Below are positions 13,806-22,678 of a stretch of DNA of 29,740 nucleotides, one piece after another. The translations under genes and the position numbers were made by a program. The notes below the pieces were generated by a model. The model had not been told where the DNA came from. It did no database searches and saw only the letters and a program-made list of their open reading frames with translations. The stretch comes from JAYENK01 sp034722035 (GTDB lineage Bacteria > Patescibacteriota > Patescibacteriia > Patescibacteriales > UBA12075): the NCBI GenBank assembly GCA_034722035.1, contig JAYENK010000043.1, positions 1 through 29,740 on the forward strand, given 5' to 3'. The first letter of the stretch is position 1. Every line of letters begins with the position of its first letter.

Positions 13806-14855
13806 ATGCCGGATTTTTATATTATTCGAACGTTATTATTTACCGCGGCTGCTTTTGTTTTTACAATGGCCTGGACTCCGCTGCTTACTCATTTTTTGTA
13901 TAAAAATAAAATGGGCAAGCAGATTAGAGATGATGGCACTACGCCGCTTTTTTCCAAATTGCATCAAGCTAAGAGCGGCACACCGACTATGGGAGGAATC
14001 TTGATTTGGGGAAGCACTTTGATTTTTTGTGTGGTTTTTTATTACATTGCCTATTTATTCCCTTTTGAAATTACCGCTAAATTAAATTTTCTCTCTCGCA
14101 GTCAAACTTTGTTAATCCTAGGTTGCTTAGTTGCGTCTGCATTGGTTGGTCTGGTCGATGATTATTTGGATGCAAGGCGGCTTGGATATAAAAAAAGAGG
14201 AATAAAGTTTTGGCATAAACTTTTAATCTACGCGATAATTGCTCTCGTTGGGGCTTTTTGGTTTTATTTTAAATTGGACTGGGACTTGATTCATGTGCCT
14301 TTTTTGGGTAATTTTAATATCGGCATTGCTTATATATTCTTTTTTATCGCAGTTGTTGTCGGTACGGCCTTTGCGGTTAATCAAACTGATGGACTGGACG
14401 GATTAGCTGGCGGCACATTACTTATGGCTTTTGGTTCTTATGCTGTTATTTCGATTTTAATTGGACGTTATGATTTGGCGACTTTTTGTGGAGTGATTGT
14501 CGGGGCCTTGCTTGCTTTTTTGTGGTTTAATATTAATCCAGCTCGTTTTTTTATGGGGGATACCGGTTCAATGTCGCTTGGCATCACTTTGGCTTTGATC
14601 GCGATGTATACTCACACGGCTTTTTTCTTGCCTTTTATTGGTTTTATTTTTGTTATTGAGGCAGTCTCAACTGTCATACAAATATTATCCAAAAAATTTC
14701 GTAAGGGCAAAAAGGTGTTTTTATCTGCTCCAATTCATCATCATTTTGAGGCTAGTGGTTGGAGCGAACCTAAGATTGTTATGCGTTTTTGGGTAATAGC
14801 CGGAGTTATGTCCAGCCTGGGAATTGTTCTATTTCTTTTGGACAAAACCTGGTAA
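13806..14855 (+). CDS. mraY: phospho-MurNAc-pentapeptide transferase MraY
   Basis: A 349-aa polytopic membrane enzyme that moves phospho-MurNAc-pentapeptide from UDP to undecaprenyl phosphate, giving lipid I. Signatures: LHQAKSGTPTMGG, the Asp pair in GLVDDYLDARR (D118, D119), NQTDGLDGLAGG (from N192), FFMGDTGSMSLG and APIHHHFEASGW. About ten helices are expected. Length is normal. It begins two bases after the 140-aa membrane protein and is followed by ftsW; murD, which usually sits between mraY and ftsW, is missing. Confidence 0.96.
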   Translation: MPDFYIIRTLLFTAAAFVFTMAWTPLLTHFLYKNKMGKQIRDDGTTPLFSKLHQAKSGTPTMGGILIWGSTLIFCVVFYYIAYLFPFEITAKLNFLSRSQTLLILGCLVASALVGLVDDYLDARRLGYKKRGIKFWHKLLIYAIIALVGAFWFYFKLDWDLIHVPFLGNFNIGIAYIFFFIAVVVGTAFAVNQTDGLDGLAGGTLLMAFGSYAVISILIGRYDLATFCGVIVGALLAFLWFNINPARFFMGDTGSMSLGITLALIAMYTHTAFFLPFIGFIFVIEAVSTVIQILSKKFRKGKKVFLSAPIHHHFEASGWSEPKIVMRFWVIAGVMSSLGIVLFLLDKTW

Positions 14856-14880
14856 TTTTTTTATTGTCAATGAAAAAATA

Positions 14881-16020
14881 ATGGCAAATGTTAAAAAAAA
14901 AGTGTTATCAATTTTTCAAGAAAGAAAGGGAATGCATGCTCCTGATTTTTTGCTCTTGATAACAATATTTTTGCTTTTAATTTTTGGTTTGATTTTTCTT
15001 TCATCCGCTTCGTCAGTTTTTTCTTATGTAAAATTCGGAGACGCTTATCATTTTTTTAAGAATCAAGTAATCAATTTGATTTTGGGAATAGTCGTGTTTT
15101 GGTTTTTTATACAGATTGATTATCGCGAGTGGCGCAAATACGCTTTTGGCTTTTTGATATTTTCGGTTTTTTTGTTAATTTTGGTATTTATTCCCGGTTT
15201 ATCGGCGGCTTGGGGCAAAAGTCGGAGCTGGATTGATATTTTCGGTTTTTCTTTGCAACCCTCAGAGTTTGTTAAGTTATCTTTTTTGTTGTATCTTTCA
15301 GCTTGGCTTGAAGCCAGAAAAGAGGAATTAAGCGAAGTAGAGGCCGGTATTGGTCCTTTTGTGGCAGTACTCGGAGTTATTGCTTTGTTTATGATAATGC
15401 AACCGGATGTCGGCACTTTGTCAATTGTAACTATTACTGCTTTAATCGTATATTATATCGGTGGTGGGAAAATTAAGCATATTATTGCGATTGTGTTGAT
15501 TGGGATAGTTGCTTTTGGTTTTATGGTTCAGGTACGTCCTTATCAATTGAATCGCTTTAAATGTATGATGGATCCTCAATTTGATCCACAAGGAGTATGT
15601 TATCAGGTGAATCAGTCTTTGATTGCGGTGGGTAGTGGTGGTATTTTTGGACGAGGGATTGGCGATTCACGGCAGAAATTTATGTATTTACCAGAAGTTA
15701 GCGGCGATTCTATCTACGCGATTATTGCCGAAGAAAGTGGTTTGATTATGAGCGTAATATTGGTTTTGTTATTTATTTTTTTATTTTTTCGCGGTTATAT
15801 GATAGCCAAAAAAGCCCCGGACGATTTTGGTCGGATTCTTGCGATTGGAATCGTAAGCTGGATCAGCGTCCAGGCGATTATAAATATCGGAGGAGTGATT
15901 AATTTAATGCCAATGACCGGCGTCCCTTTGCCTTTTATTAGTTATGGCGGATCCGCTATTTTATCAGTAATGGCCGCAAGTGGAATCTTGGTAAATATAA
16001 GCCGACAGACGAAAGAATAA
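14881..16020 (+). CDS. ftsW: septal peptidoglycan glycosyltransferase FtsW
   Basis: A SEDS-family polymerase, 379 aa with about ten helices, that polymerises lipid II at the division septum. Signatures: LSSASSVFSY near the N-terminus, PSEFVKLSFLLYLS, the catalytic-region motif VSGDSIYAIIAEESG (conserved Asp) and PLPFISYGGSA near the C-terminus. I start at ATG 14881 (MANVKKKVLS) because the earlier ATG at 14824 lies inside mraY and would add a poor leader. RodA is excluded mainly by its position between mraY and murG. Confidence 0.92.
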   Translation: MANVKKKVLSIFQERKGMHAPDFLLLITIFLLLIFGLIFLSSASSVFSYVKFGDAYHFFKNQVINLILGIVVFWFFIQIDYREWRKYAFGFLIFSVFLLILVFIPGLSAAWGKSRSWIDIFGFSLQPSEFVKLSFLLYLSAWLEARKEELSEVEAGIGPFVAVLGVIALFMIMQPDVGTLSIVTITALIVYYIGGGKIKHIIAIVLIGIVAFGFMVQVRPYQLNRFKCMMDPQFDPQGVCYQVNQSLIAVGSGGIFGRGIGDSRQKFMYLPEVSGDSIYAIIAEESGLIMSVILVLLFIFLFFRGYMIAKKAPDDFGRILAIGIVSWISVQAIINIGGVINLMPMTGVPLPFISYGGSAILSVMAASGILVNISRQTKE

Positions 16021-16061
16021 AATAAATTAAAAATTAAAAATTTTATTTAGAAAAAATAATC

Positions 16062-17159
16062 ATGAATAAAAACAAAAAACTAGTATTTCTCACCGGTGGG
16101 GGGACGATGGGGCCGGTGGCGCCGCTTATTGGCGTGTATGAAGAATTAAAAGAGCGGGACGAAGCACTTGATTTTGTTTGGATTGGCACCAAAAACGGAC
16201 CAGAGCGTGAAGTGATTAATGATATTGGGATTAAGTTTGTTGCGATTAGATCGGGAAAGCTGCGGAGATATTTTTCTTTAAAAATTTTATTTGATTTATT
16301 TAATGTTAAATTGGGTTTTTTTGAGTCGATTTATTTAATTTTAAAATATCGTCCTAAAATTATTTTGAGCGCCGGTGCTTATGTGAGCGTGCCAACGGCC
16401 TGGGCGGCCTGGATTTTAGGCGTTCCCGTTTTGATTCACCAGCAAGATGTTCTGCCCGGATTGGCAAATCGTTTGATGTCATTTGCAGCTAAAAAAATTA
16501 CTACTACTTTTGAAAAATCCCTTGATGATTACGGCGATAAAGCAGTTTGGGTTGGCAATTCAATTCGCGCGCAATTTATTGAAAATAAAATTACCAAAAG
16601 AGAAGCTAGGCAGAAATTAAATTTGAGCATGAGTCCGGATGTTGTTTTGATAACCGGTGGTGGCAGCGGGGCTCAAGCGATTAATAAGATAGTAGAAGAA
16701 AGCCTGGAGTGTTTAACTCGTTTTTGCCAGGTTTTGCATGTTACCGGCAAAGGAAAGATGACCAAGAAAATGGAAGAAGAGAGAATAAAAAATCCGAATT
16801 ATCGTGTTTTTGAATTTCTTGATACATTTGGCATGATAAAATCTTTTGCCGCGTCTGACATTGTGGTGTCGCGCGCCGGCATGTCCACGCTCACTGAGCT
16901 AAGCTATTTAGCCAAGCCGGCTGTTTTGATTCCAATGCCAAAAACACATCAGGAACAAAACGCGCAAGTTTTTTTAGATTCAAGGGCAGCGCTTGTGCTT
17001 GATCAAGAAAAATTGGATGTTGATATTTTTGTAAAAAATATACGAAAATTAGTAAATAATAAAGCATTAAGAGAAAAAATAAGCGTGGCCAGTAGAAGAA
17101 TCATAAAAAGTGACGCGCACATCGGCATTGCGAACGAAGTTTTTAAAATAATAAAATAA
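16062..17159 (+). CDS. murG: lipid II synthase MurG
   Basis: A 365-aa GT28 glycosyltransferase at the inner membrane face that adds GlcNAc to lipid I. The N-terminal loop reads GGGTMGPVAPL (12-22) instead of the common GGTGGHVFP; the usual His is replaced by Pro18. The donor-side signatures ITGGGSGAQAIN, SRAGMSTLTELSYLAKPAVL and PKTHQEQNAQ are present, so UDP-GlcNAc binding looks intact. Patescibacterial MurG often shows a GGGTMG loop (recalled). It lies 41 bases after ftsW and two bases before murC. Confidence 0.93.
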   Translation: MNKNKKLVFLTGGGTMGPVAPLIGVYEELKERDEALDFVWIGTKNGPEREVINDIGIKFVAIRSGKLRRYFSLKILFDLFNVKLGFFESIYLILKYRPKIILSAGAYVSVPTAWAAWILGVPVLIHQQDVLPGLANRLMSFAAKKITTTFEKSLDDYGDKAVWVGNSIRAQFIENKITKREARQKLNLSMSPDVVLITGGGSGAQAINKIVEESLECLTRFCQVLHVTGKGKMTKKMEEERIKNPNYRVFEFLDTFGMIKSFAASDIVVSRAGMSTLTELSYLAKPAVLIPMPKTHQEQNAQVFLDSRAALVLDQEKLDVDIFVKNIRKLVNNKALREKISVASRRIIKSDAHIGIANEVFKIIK

Positions 17160-17161
17160 TT

Positions 17162-18571
17162 ATGAATTTAAAGAATATTGAAAAAGTACATATTATTGGG
17201 ATTGAAGGGGCTGGCACTTCGGCTTTGGCGCGAATTTTAAAAGCGCAGAACATTGAAATCAGCGGTTCGGACGAAGGGGATCATTTTTATTTTGACATGT
17301 TGAAGGATGAGGGAATTAAAGTATTTCATAAATTTTCTTCGGACAATATTCCAACTAAGCTTGATTTGATTATTTATTCAACAGCCTTTAATGAAAAAAC
17401 AAATATTGAATTAGCCACGGCAATTAAATCTAAGACAAAAACAATTAGCTATCCTGAAGCTTTATCCATATTGTTTCAAAATAAATTCGGCATTTCTGTT
17501 TGTGGTACGCATGGCAAAACTACTACCACGGCTTGGTTGGGATATGTTCTTAGTGAGGCTGGTATTTGTCCCAATGTCTTGGTAGGGTCCAAAGTTGGAC
17601 AATTCGATGGAAATGTTTTAATCGGAAAGTCTGATTATTTTGTGGTTGAATCGGACGAATATCAAAATAAATTAAAATATTATAATCCGCGCGCGGTGCT
17701 ACTTAATAATATCGAATATGACCATCCGGATTTTTTTAAGAACAAGGAAGAATATTTGGACGCTTTTATAGAGTTTATAAAAAAGATCCCCAAGAAAGGA
17801 TTTTTAGTGGCTAATTTTGATGACAAAAATATCAGAAAAATTGCACAAGTTGATTGTCATGGCCGTGTTGTTGGCTATGCGATTGAGGAAGCGGCTGATT
17901 ATGTTGCGTATAATATAATAGTTAAAGCCGGGAGACAGTCTTTCAAAGTTAAACTTAATGCAGATTTTGATGACGAGAGTGGTGATTTAAGCGCTACTGA
18001 GTTAGGAGAATTTTCGATATCGCTTATGGGGCGTCATAATGTTTATAACGCCTTAGCCGTAATTGCGACTGCGATTGAACTGGGCTTGGAATTGAGTGTA
18101 ATTCGAACTCACTTGGAAACATTTACCGGAACTGCTCGTCGTATGCAGGAAATGGGAAAATATCGCGGGGCGATTTTGGTGGACGATTATGCACATCATC
18201 CAACTGAAATCAAGGCGAGTCTGGACGGAATCAAACAAAAATATCCTAGCAAAAATATTATCACTGTTTTTCAGCCCCATACTTTTACCCGCACCAAGGC
18301 TTTATTTGATAATTTTGTTACTGCTTTTGGTAATACTGACGAATTAATATTATTGGATATTTACGGCTCAGCCAGGGAGGAGCAAGGTGGAGTTCACAGT
18401 AAAGACATTGTAGTTCAATTAAAAATTAAAAATGAAAAATTAAGAATCAATTATATTTCAACGGTAGATAAAGCTACGGAATATTTGCGTGGAGAAGTCA
18501 GTAGTAATGATGTGGTGGTTTTTATGGGGGCGGGGGATGTGTATAATATTGGAGAGGATTTACTTGAATAA
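17162..18571 (+). CDS. murC: UDP-MurNAc-L-alanine ligase MurC
   Basis: A 469-aa cytoplasmic Mur ligase that adds L-Ala to UDP-MurNAc with ATP. Domain 1 begins with VHIIGIEGAGTSALA (Rossmann loop), the ATP site is CGTHGKTTTT (114-123), the central domain has ESDEYQNKLKYYNP and NNIEYDHPD, and the C-terminal domain has VDDYAHHPTEI (D341-H346), diagnostic for MurC over MurD/E/F. Full length. Gaps of two bases to murG and to murB indicate translational coupling. Confidence 0.95.
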   Translation: MNLKNIEKVHIIGIEGAGTSALARILKAQNIEISGSDEGDHFYFDMLKDEGIKVFHKFSSDNIPTKLDLIIYSTAFNEKTNIELATAIKSKTKTISYPEALSILFQNKFGISVCGTHGKTTTTAWLGYVLSEAGICPNVLVGSKVGQFDGNVLIGKSDYFVVESDEYQNKLKYYNPRAVLLNNIEYDHPDFFKNKEEYLDAFIEFIKKIPKKGFLVANFDDKNIRKIAQVDCHGRVVGYAIEEAADYVAYNIIVKAGRQSFKVKLNADFDDESGDLSATELGEFSISLMGRHNVYNALAVIATAIELGLELSVIRTHLETFTGTARRMQEMGKYRGAILVDDYAHHPTEIKASLDGIKQKYPSKNIITVFQPHTFTRTKALFDNFVTAFGNTDELILLDIYGSAREEQGGVHSKDIVVQLKIKNEKLRINYISTVDKATEYLRGEVSSNDVVVFMGAGDVYNIGEDLLE

Positions 18572-18573
18572 TT

Positions 18574-19521
18574 ATGAATATCGAAAATAAAATTAAAAAA
18601 CAGTTTGATTTGGCGCAGTTTACTACTTTTAAAATTGGTGGGGCGGCCAAGCACTATCTTGAGGTAAAAACAAAGGAAGAGTTGGAGGAAGCTTTTTTGT
18701 GGGCTGAAAAAGAGGATGAAAAAGTTTTTATTTTGGGTGGAGGAAGTAATATTTTGATTCCGGATAATGGAATTGATGGTTTGGTTTTACGGATGACAAA
18801 TGACAATTTCAAAATAATGGGTGAAAGATTTGAATGTGGGGCAGGGGTAGGACTTAATCAGATAATTACTAAGTGTACCGGACATAGTTTGAGCGGACTT
18901 GAGTGGGCTAGCGGCATTCCACGAGTGACTGTTGGGGGAGCGATTTGTGGTAATGCCGGCGCTTTTGGCCGGTCTATGCTTGACACCGTTGAGACTGTTG
19001 ATGTTTTTGATATTAAAAAAAGAATTTTCCGAATTTTTAGTAAGCGTGATTGTAAATTTGAATATAGAAACAGTATTTTTAAAAAGGACCTTGATTTATT
19101 AATTTGGGGAGCAATTTTAAAAATGCAAAAAGAAGATTTGACTGTGATTAAAGGTAATATCGAAAAATCAATTAATTTTCGTACAAAATGTTATCCGCGT
19201 TTGCCTAGTGCCGGGTCAGTGTTTGAAAATCTTGATCAGGATTACGTTAGAAAACAAAGTCCGATTTTATTTGAGAAAGAATTAAAAGATAAAATTGGTC
19301 GAACCGGCAAAATTGCGGCTGGTTTGATCATTGATATGTGTGATCTCAAGGGTAAAACAATGGGAGGCATTAAAATAAGTCTGGAGCACGCTAACCATAT
19401 CGTTAATACCGGCAAAGGCAGAGCTGAAGAAGTAATAATGCTAATTAGTTACATAAAGCAACAAGTAAGAGATAAATTTAATATAGAATTGAAGGAAGAA
19501 ATCCAATATTTTGGAAGCTAA
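18574..19521 (+). CDS. murB: UDP-N-acetylenolpyruvoylglucosamine reductase MurB
   Basis: A 315-aa FAD enzyme that reduces UDP-GlcNAc-enolpyruvate to UDP-MurNAc. Signatures: TTFKIGGAAKHYLEV, GGGSNILIPDNGIDG (FAD), LEWASGIPRVTVGGAICGNA, FEYRNSIFK and LPSAGSVFEN (the catalytic Ser), then AAGLIIDMCDLKG and HANHIVNTGKG. The arrangement and size fit the shorter type II MurB. It is the last gene of the operon; an intrinsic terminator follows at 19546. MurB acts before MurC in the pathway, so the order here is not the reaction order. Confidence 0.95.
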   Translation: MNIENKIKKQFDLAQFTTFKIGGAAKHYLEVKTKEELEEAFLWAEKEDEKVFILGGGSNILIPDNGIDGLVLRMTNDNFKIMGERFECGAGVGLNQIITKCTGHSLSGLEWASGIPRVTVGGAICGNAGAFGRSMLDTVETVDVFDIKKRIFRIFSKRDCKFEYRNSIFKKDLDLLIWGAILKMQKEDLTVIKGNIEKSINFRTKCYPRLPSAGSVFENLDQDYVRKQSPILFEKELKDKIGRTGKIAAGLIIDMCDLKGKTMGGIKISLEHANHIVNTGKGRAEEVIMLISYIKQQVRDKFNIELKEEIQYFGS

Positions 19522-19545
19522 AAATTCAATATATAATAAATTTTT

Positions 19546-19577
19546 AATTGCCCCTTTAAAATGGGTAATTTTTATTT
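19546..19577 (+). terminator. intrinsic terminator after murB
   Basis: Arms AATTGCCC (19546-19553) and GGGTAATT (19563-19570) with one G-T pair, followed by TTTATTTTT. It closes the lepA-murB operon. Confidence 0.7.
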
Positions 19578-19637
19578 TTAGCTAAAATTAGTAAAAAAAT
19601 AGCAATGTATTTATTAGATTAAAGCTGAGATTGTAAC

Positions 19638-19666
19638 TTGACTAAAAATAATTTTTGTGCTATATT
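19638..19666 (+). promoter_or_regulatory. strong promoter of the sigma-region-4/HARE gene
   Basis: TTGACT (19638-19643), exactly 17 bases, then TGcTATATT (19658-19666), an extended -10. This is the closest to consensus in the window. The leader to the ATG at 19768 is about 95 bases and holds an out-of-frame ORF beginning at 19722. Confidence 0.75.
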
Positions 19667-19721
19667 AATAGCGTTAAGAAATATTATTATAATTATTAAT
19701 TGCTAATTAGGCAAATTTTTT

Positions 19722-19817
19722 ATGCGACGTAAAGTAGCCCATGTTTCTGCGTACGACCTAAAATTATATGGACAACACTTCAATTTTAGACACAATCATC
19801 GACAATCAAAAAGCTGA
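19722..19817 (+). CDS. possible 31-aa leader ORF overlapping the next gene
   Basis: ATG 19722 to TGA 19815-19817 encodes a basic peptide beginning MRRKVAHVSAYDLKLYG. It overlaps the first 50 bases of the regulator gene in another frame. It could be a regulatory upstream ORF or may simply be chance; nothing else supports it. Confidence 0.25.
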   Translation: MRRKVAHVSAYDLKLYGQHFNFRHNHRQSKS

Positions 19818-20973
19818 GGAGGTTGCTCGGCTTGATGCGGTTGAAATAATCGATGAAATTTTTAGTAAACTGACTGAACGCGAGCGTGACGTCTTGATGC
19901 GTCGCTATGGTCTACATGGCAAGGGTAAAGAGACTTTGGAAACAATTGGCAATGTTCATAATCTTACCCGCGAACGTATTCGTCAAATTGAAACTTCTAG
20001 TATTAAGAAACTGCAAGATCTGGGCACGCCTAGTAAACATGTAAGTTCTTTGCGTAAGGTTATTTATCAGTTAATGGAGGAGCATGGCGGACTAATGGAG
20101 AAGTCATATCTTCTGGATCTTTTGGTTGGATATTCTTTAAATGGATTGTCAAAGCAGCAAAGTGATGAAGAGATACATAAAAACTATTTAAATTTTTTAA
20201 TTACCAAACTTTTACACGATGAATTTGAAGAAATAAACAATCATAAATATTTCAAGGAGTCATATCGGTTTAAATTTCAGGAATTAAGTCATTTGGAGGA
20301 GCTAATAGAAGAACTGTTATCCGAGATTAAGAAACTAAAGCAAATTTATCAAACCGATAAAATCATTAATCTGATAAGAAATTTAAAAGCTTATAACAAA
20401 CATGAAGAAAAAATTAATATAAAGGGCAGCTTGGATGTTGCGCGGATATTAAAGTCCGATTTATTTGAAGAGGATCCGAAGTACATCAATAACCATAAAG
20501 TTATTTTTTCTTTACTTAAAGCGGCAAAAAGAATCGATCAAAATAAATTTGGTCATTGGGGCGCGCATAATTGGCGTGAAATAAAACCAAAAACAATTAA
20601 CGATAAAATTAATTTGGTACTTAAAAATCACGAAGAGCCAATGCATTTTGCCGAGATTGCCAAGGCAATTAATAAAATTGGTTTTGACAATAAACAAGCT
20701 AATGCCGCTACCGTACACAATGAATTAATTCTTGATAAAAAATATATTTTAGTTGGCCGTGGCATGTACGGTCTTAAAGAATGGGGCTATAAAGATGGAA
20801 CTGTTAGTGATGTAATTAGCGAAATTTTAAATAAAAATGAAGCTTTAAGCCGAGAAGAGATTATTGATGAGGTTTTAAGCCGACGTCTGGTAAAAAAAGC
20901 TACTATTATTTTGGCTCTGATGAACAGAGGAAAGTTTAAAAAGACTGATGAAAAATATACGATAAATTCATAA
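19768..20973 (+). CDS. sigma-70 region 4 + HARE-HTH regulator
   Basis: A 401-aa cytoplasmic protein. Residues about 37-87 are sigma-70 region 4 (LTERERDVLMRRYGL, then NLTRERIRQIE), which reads -35 elements. Sigma region 2 is absent, so it cannot open a -10 by itself. A helical, partly coiled-coil middle follows. Residues about 275-345 form a HARE-HTH/RpoE(delta)-like winged helix (INLVLKNHEEPMHFAEIAKA, then GRGMYGLKEWGY), and the last 50 residues look like a second winged helix. HARE-HTH occurs in the RNA polymerase delta subunit. I infer an RNA-polymerase-associated regulator. It is monocistronic, with its own strong promoter and terminator. Confidence 0.85.
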   Translation: MDNTSILDTIIDNQKAEEVARLDAVEIIDEIFSKLTERERDVLMRRYGLHGKGKETLETIGNVHNLTRERIRQIETSSIKKLQDLGTPSKHVSSLRKVIYQLMEEHGGLMEKSYLLDLLVGYSLNGLSKQQSDEEIHKNYLNFLITKLLHDEFEEINNHKYFKESYRFKFQELSHLEELIEELLSEIKKLKQIYQTDKIINLIRNLKAYNKHEEKINIKGSLDVARILKSDLFEEDPKYINNHKVIFSLLKAAKRIDQNKFGHWGAHNWREIKPKTINDKINLVLKNHEEPMHFAEIAKAINKIGFDNKQANAATVHNELILDKKYILVGRGMYGLKEWGYKDGTVSDVISEILNKNEALSREEIIDEVLSRRLVKKATIILALMNRGKFKKTDEKYTINS

Positions 20974-20994
20974 AATTATAATTATATATTGAAA

Positions 20995-21022
20995 AATTGC
21001 TGAAGAATTCAGGAATTTTTTT
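20995..21022 (+). terminator. intrinsic terminator after the sigma-region-4/HARE gene
   Basis: Nested stem AATT-g-CTGAA / TTCAG-g-AATT with a GAA loop (20995-21017), followed by TTTTTTTATTTT. A strong T-tract marks it as Rho-independent on the plus strand. Confidence 0.65.
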
Positions 21023-21024
21023 AT

Positions 21025-21053
21025 TTTATATTTTTAAGCTTTTGTGGTATAAT
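21025..21053 (+). promoter_or_regulatory. promoter of the membrane protein-ATPase-glycosyltransferase operon
   Basis: Weak -35 TTTATA (21025-21030), 17-base spacer and perfect extended -10 TGgTATAAT (21045-21053). The leader is about 38 bases and has AAGG just before the ATG at 21098. Confidence 0.6.
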
Positions 21054-21097
21054 TAAATATACAAAAATAATCATAAAATAAAATTTTTATAAAGGTA

Positions 21098-22672
21098 ATG
21101 CTTGATTTAAGTCCAATCCAAGCTTTTTTCGCGCAACCGAGTGATGTTGTTATTTTAAAGTTGTTTTTAAATTTTGGTTGGATGCCGGCGGCGGCGACAA
21201 TATTATGGGGCGTGAAAGAATTATGGGTGTATTATCGTAATATTTTATGGGGGAAAGAACAAGAATCAATTTTATTAGCGATAGATATTCCACGCGGCAA
21301 CGAGCAACATGTCAAGGCGGTAGAGAATTTATTTACTTATTTTGCCGGAGCTCACGGTAGCTTTAATTTAATTGACAAATATTGGATTGGCATGTTTCAG
21401 TTGAGTTTTAGTTTCGAAATAGTCAGTATTGATGGTTATACCCAGTTTATCATTAGAACTCCGACTAAATTTCGTGATTTAACCGAATCGGCTGTTTATT
21501 CACAATATCCGGACGCGGAAATTACCGAAATAGACGATTATACCGAGGGCATGCCCTCGACTTTCCCTGATGATGAATGGGATATGTGGGGCGGAGAATT
21601 TATTTTGCAAGAAAAAGACGCCTACCCGATAAAAACCTATCCATCTTTTGCTGATGATTTTGGCCGGCCGGAAAGCACTTTTAAGGATCCGATGGCAATT
21701 TTAATGGATCTTTGTTCTAGTCTGCGCCAAGGAGAACAACTTTGGTATCAAATTATTATTTATCCAACCGGCTTTGATTGGACAGAAAGACTGGATAAAG
21801 AGGTGGGCAAAATACTTAACGAAAAAAGTAGTGCTAAAAAAATTTGGCTTGGCACTATTTTGGGAGAGTTTTGGGGGATGGTTGGCGAAATGTCACGGCA
21901 AATTACCGGTAGCGCTTTTGGTGATGTTTCCAGTGAAGAGGCCGGGGATGATGCGTTTAAAATGTTTGCCTTAAAACCAAGAGAAAAAAAGCAGGTAGAG
22001 GCGATTCAACATAAAAGTTCCTTGCTCGGATTTGAGGTTAAGCACCGTTTTATTTATATTGCAAAAAAAGAAGTAATAAATAAGCCTAAAGTTTTGAATG
22101 GGTTTGTCGGTTATATGAAACAATTTATAGACATTGATTTGAATAGCCTAAAACCGGACATGAACGTAACCGGAACTACGGCAAATTATTTTTTTGTTAA
22201 TTACCGTGTCAATGAAAAAAAACGTAAAGTTATGTCAGCTTATAAAAGGCGAAGCGGTACTCTTGGGCGAAAACGTTTTATAATGAGCATCGAAGAGTTG
22301 GCCACGCTTTGGCATTTTCCGGTTGAAGCGGCGGTTAAAGCACCGTTAATACAAAAAGCACCCGGACGCAAAGCTGAGCCGCCAATGAGCCTTCCGGTTA
22401 CTGAAGATTTACCGCTTGAATCGAATTTTGATGAGGTTTTGGCGGTTAATCCGGATGTACAGAATAACCCCCTGGAAAATATACATAATAAAATAGTAGA
22501 AAACAAAGAAACGATTTCCGCAGTTGATTTGCGTGCCGAGCAGAGTTTGCCATGGGAAGATAAAGAGGAAAATGCAAGCAAAGATACAATTTCAAGTGAA
22601 AAACCGACAAAAAAGCCAAAAGAAAAATTAAATAAAAAAGGTTTTGCTCCGGATAATTTACCATTTACTTAA
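21098..22672 (+). CDS. one-pass membrane protein partner of the VirD4/HerA-like ATPase
   Basis: A 524-aa protein: an N-terminal membrane segment (about residues 18-45), then a large soluble region to about residue 430 with conserved-looking blocks (LLAIDIPRGNEQH, YSQYPDAEITEIDDYTEG, GEQLWYQIIIYPTGFDW), and a low-complexity Lys/Glu/Pro-rich tail. In CPR genomes a protein of this form regularly precedes the ATPase that follows (recalled, sometimes labelled DUF8128). The pairing suggests a membrane scaffold for a DNA- or protein-translocating ATPase. Enzymatic motifs are not visible. The gap to the ATPase gene is six bases. Confidence 0.75.
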   Translation: MLDLSPIQAFFAQPSDVVILKLFLNFGWMPAAATILWGVKELWVYYRNILWGKEQESILLAIDIPRGNEQHVKAVENLFTYFAGAHGSFNLIDKYWIGMFQLSFSFEIVSIDGYTQFIIRTPTKFRDLTESAVYSQYPDAEITEIDDYTEGMPSTFPDDEWDMWGGEFILQEKDAYPIKTYPSFADDFGRPESTFKDPMAILMDLCSSLRQGEQLWYQIIIYPTGFDWTERLDKEVGKILNEKSSAKKIWLGTILGEFWGMVGEMSRQITGSAFGDVSSEEAGDDAFKMFALKPREKKQVEAIQHKSSLLGFEVKHRFIYIAKKEVINKPKVLNGFVGYMKQFIDIDLNSLKPDMNVTGTTANYFFVNYRVNEKKRKVMSAYKRRSGTLGRKRFIMSIEELATLWHFPVEAAVKAPLIQKAPGRKAEPPMSLPVTEDLPLESNFDEVLAVNPDVQNNPLENIHNKIVENKETISAVDLRAEQSLPWEDKEENASKDTISSEKPTKKPKEKLNKKGFAPDNLPFT

Positions 22673-22678
22673 AACAAA

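Noticed and set aside
22240..22581. 113-codon minus-strand ORF
   Set aside because: Antisense to the tail of the one-pass membrane protein gene, no motif and no promoter or start context.
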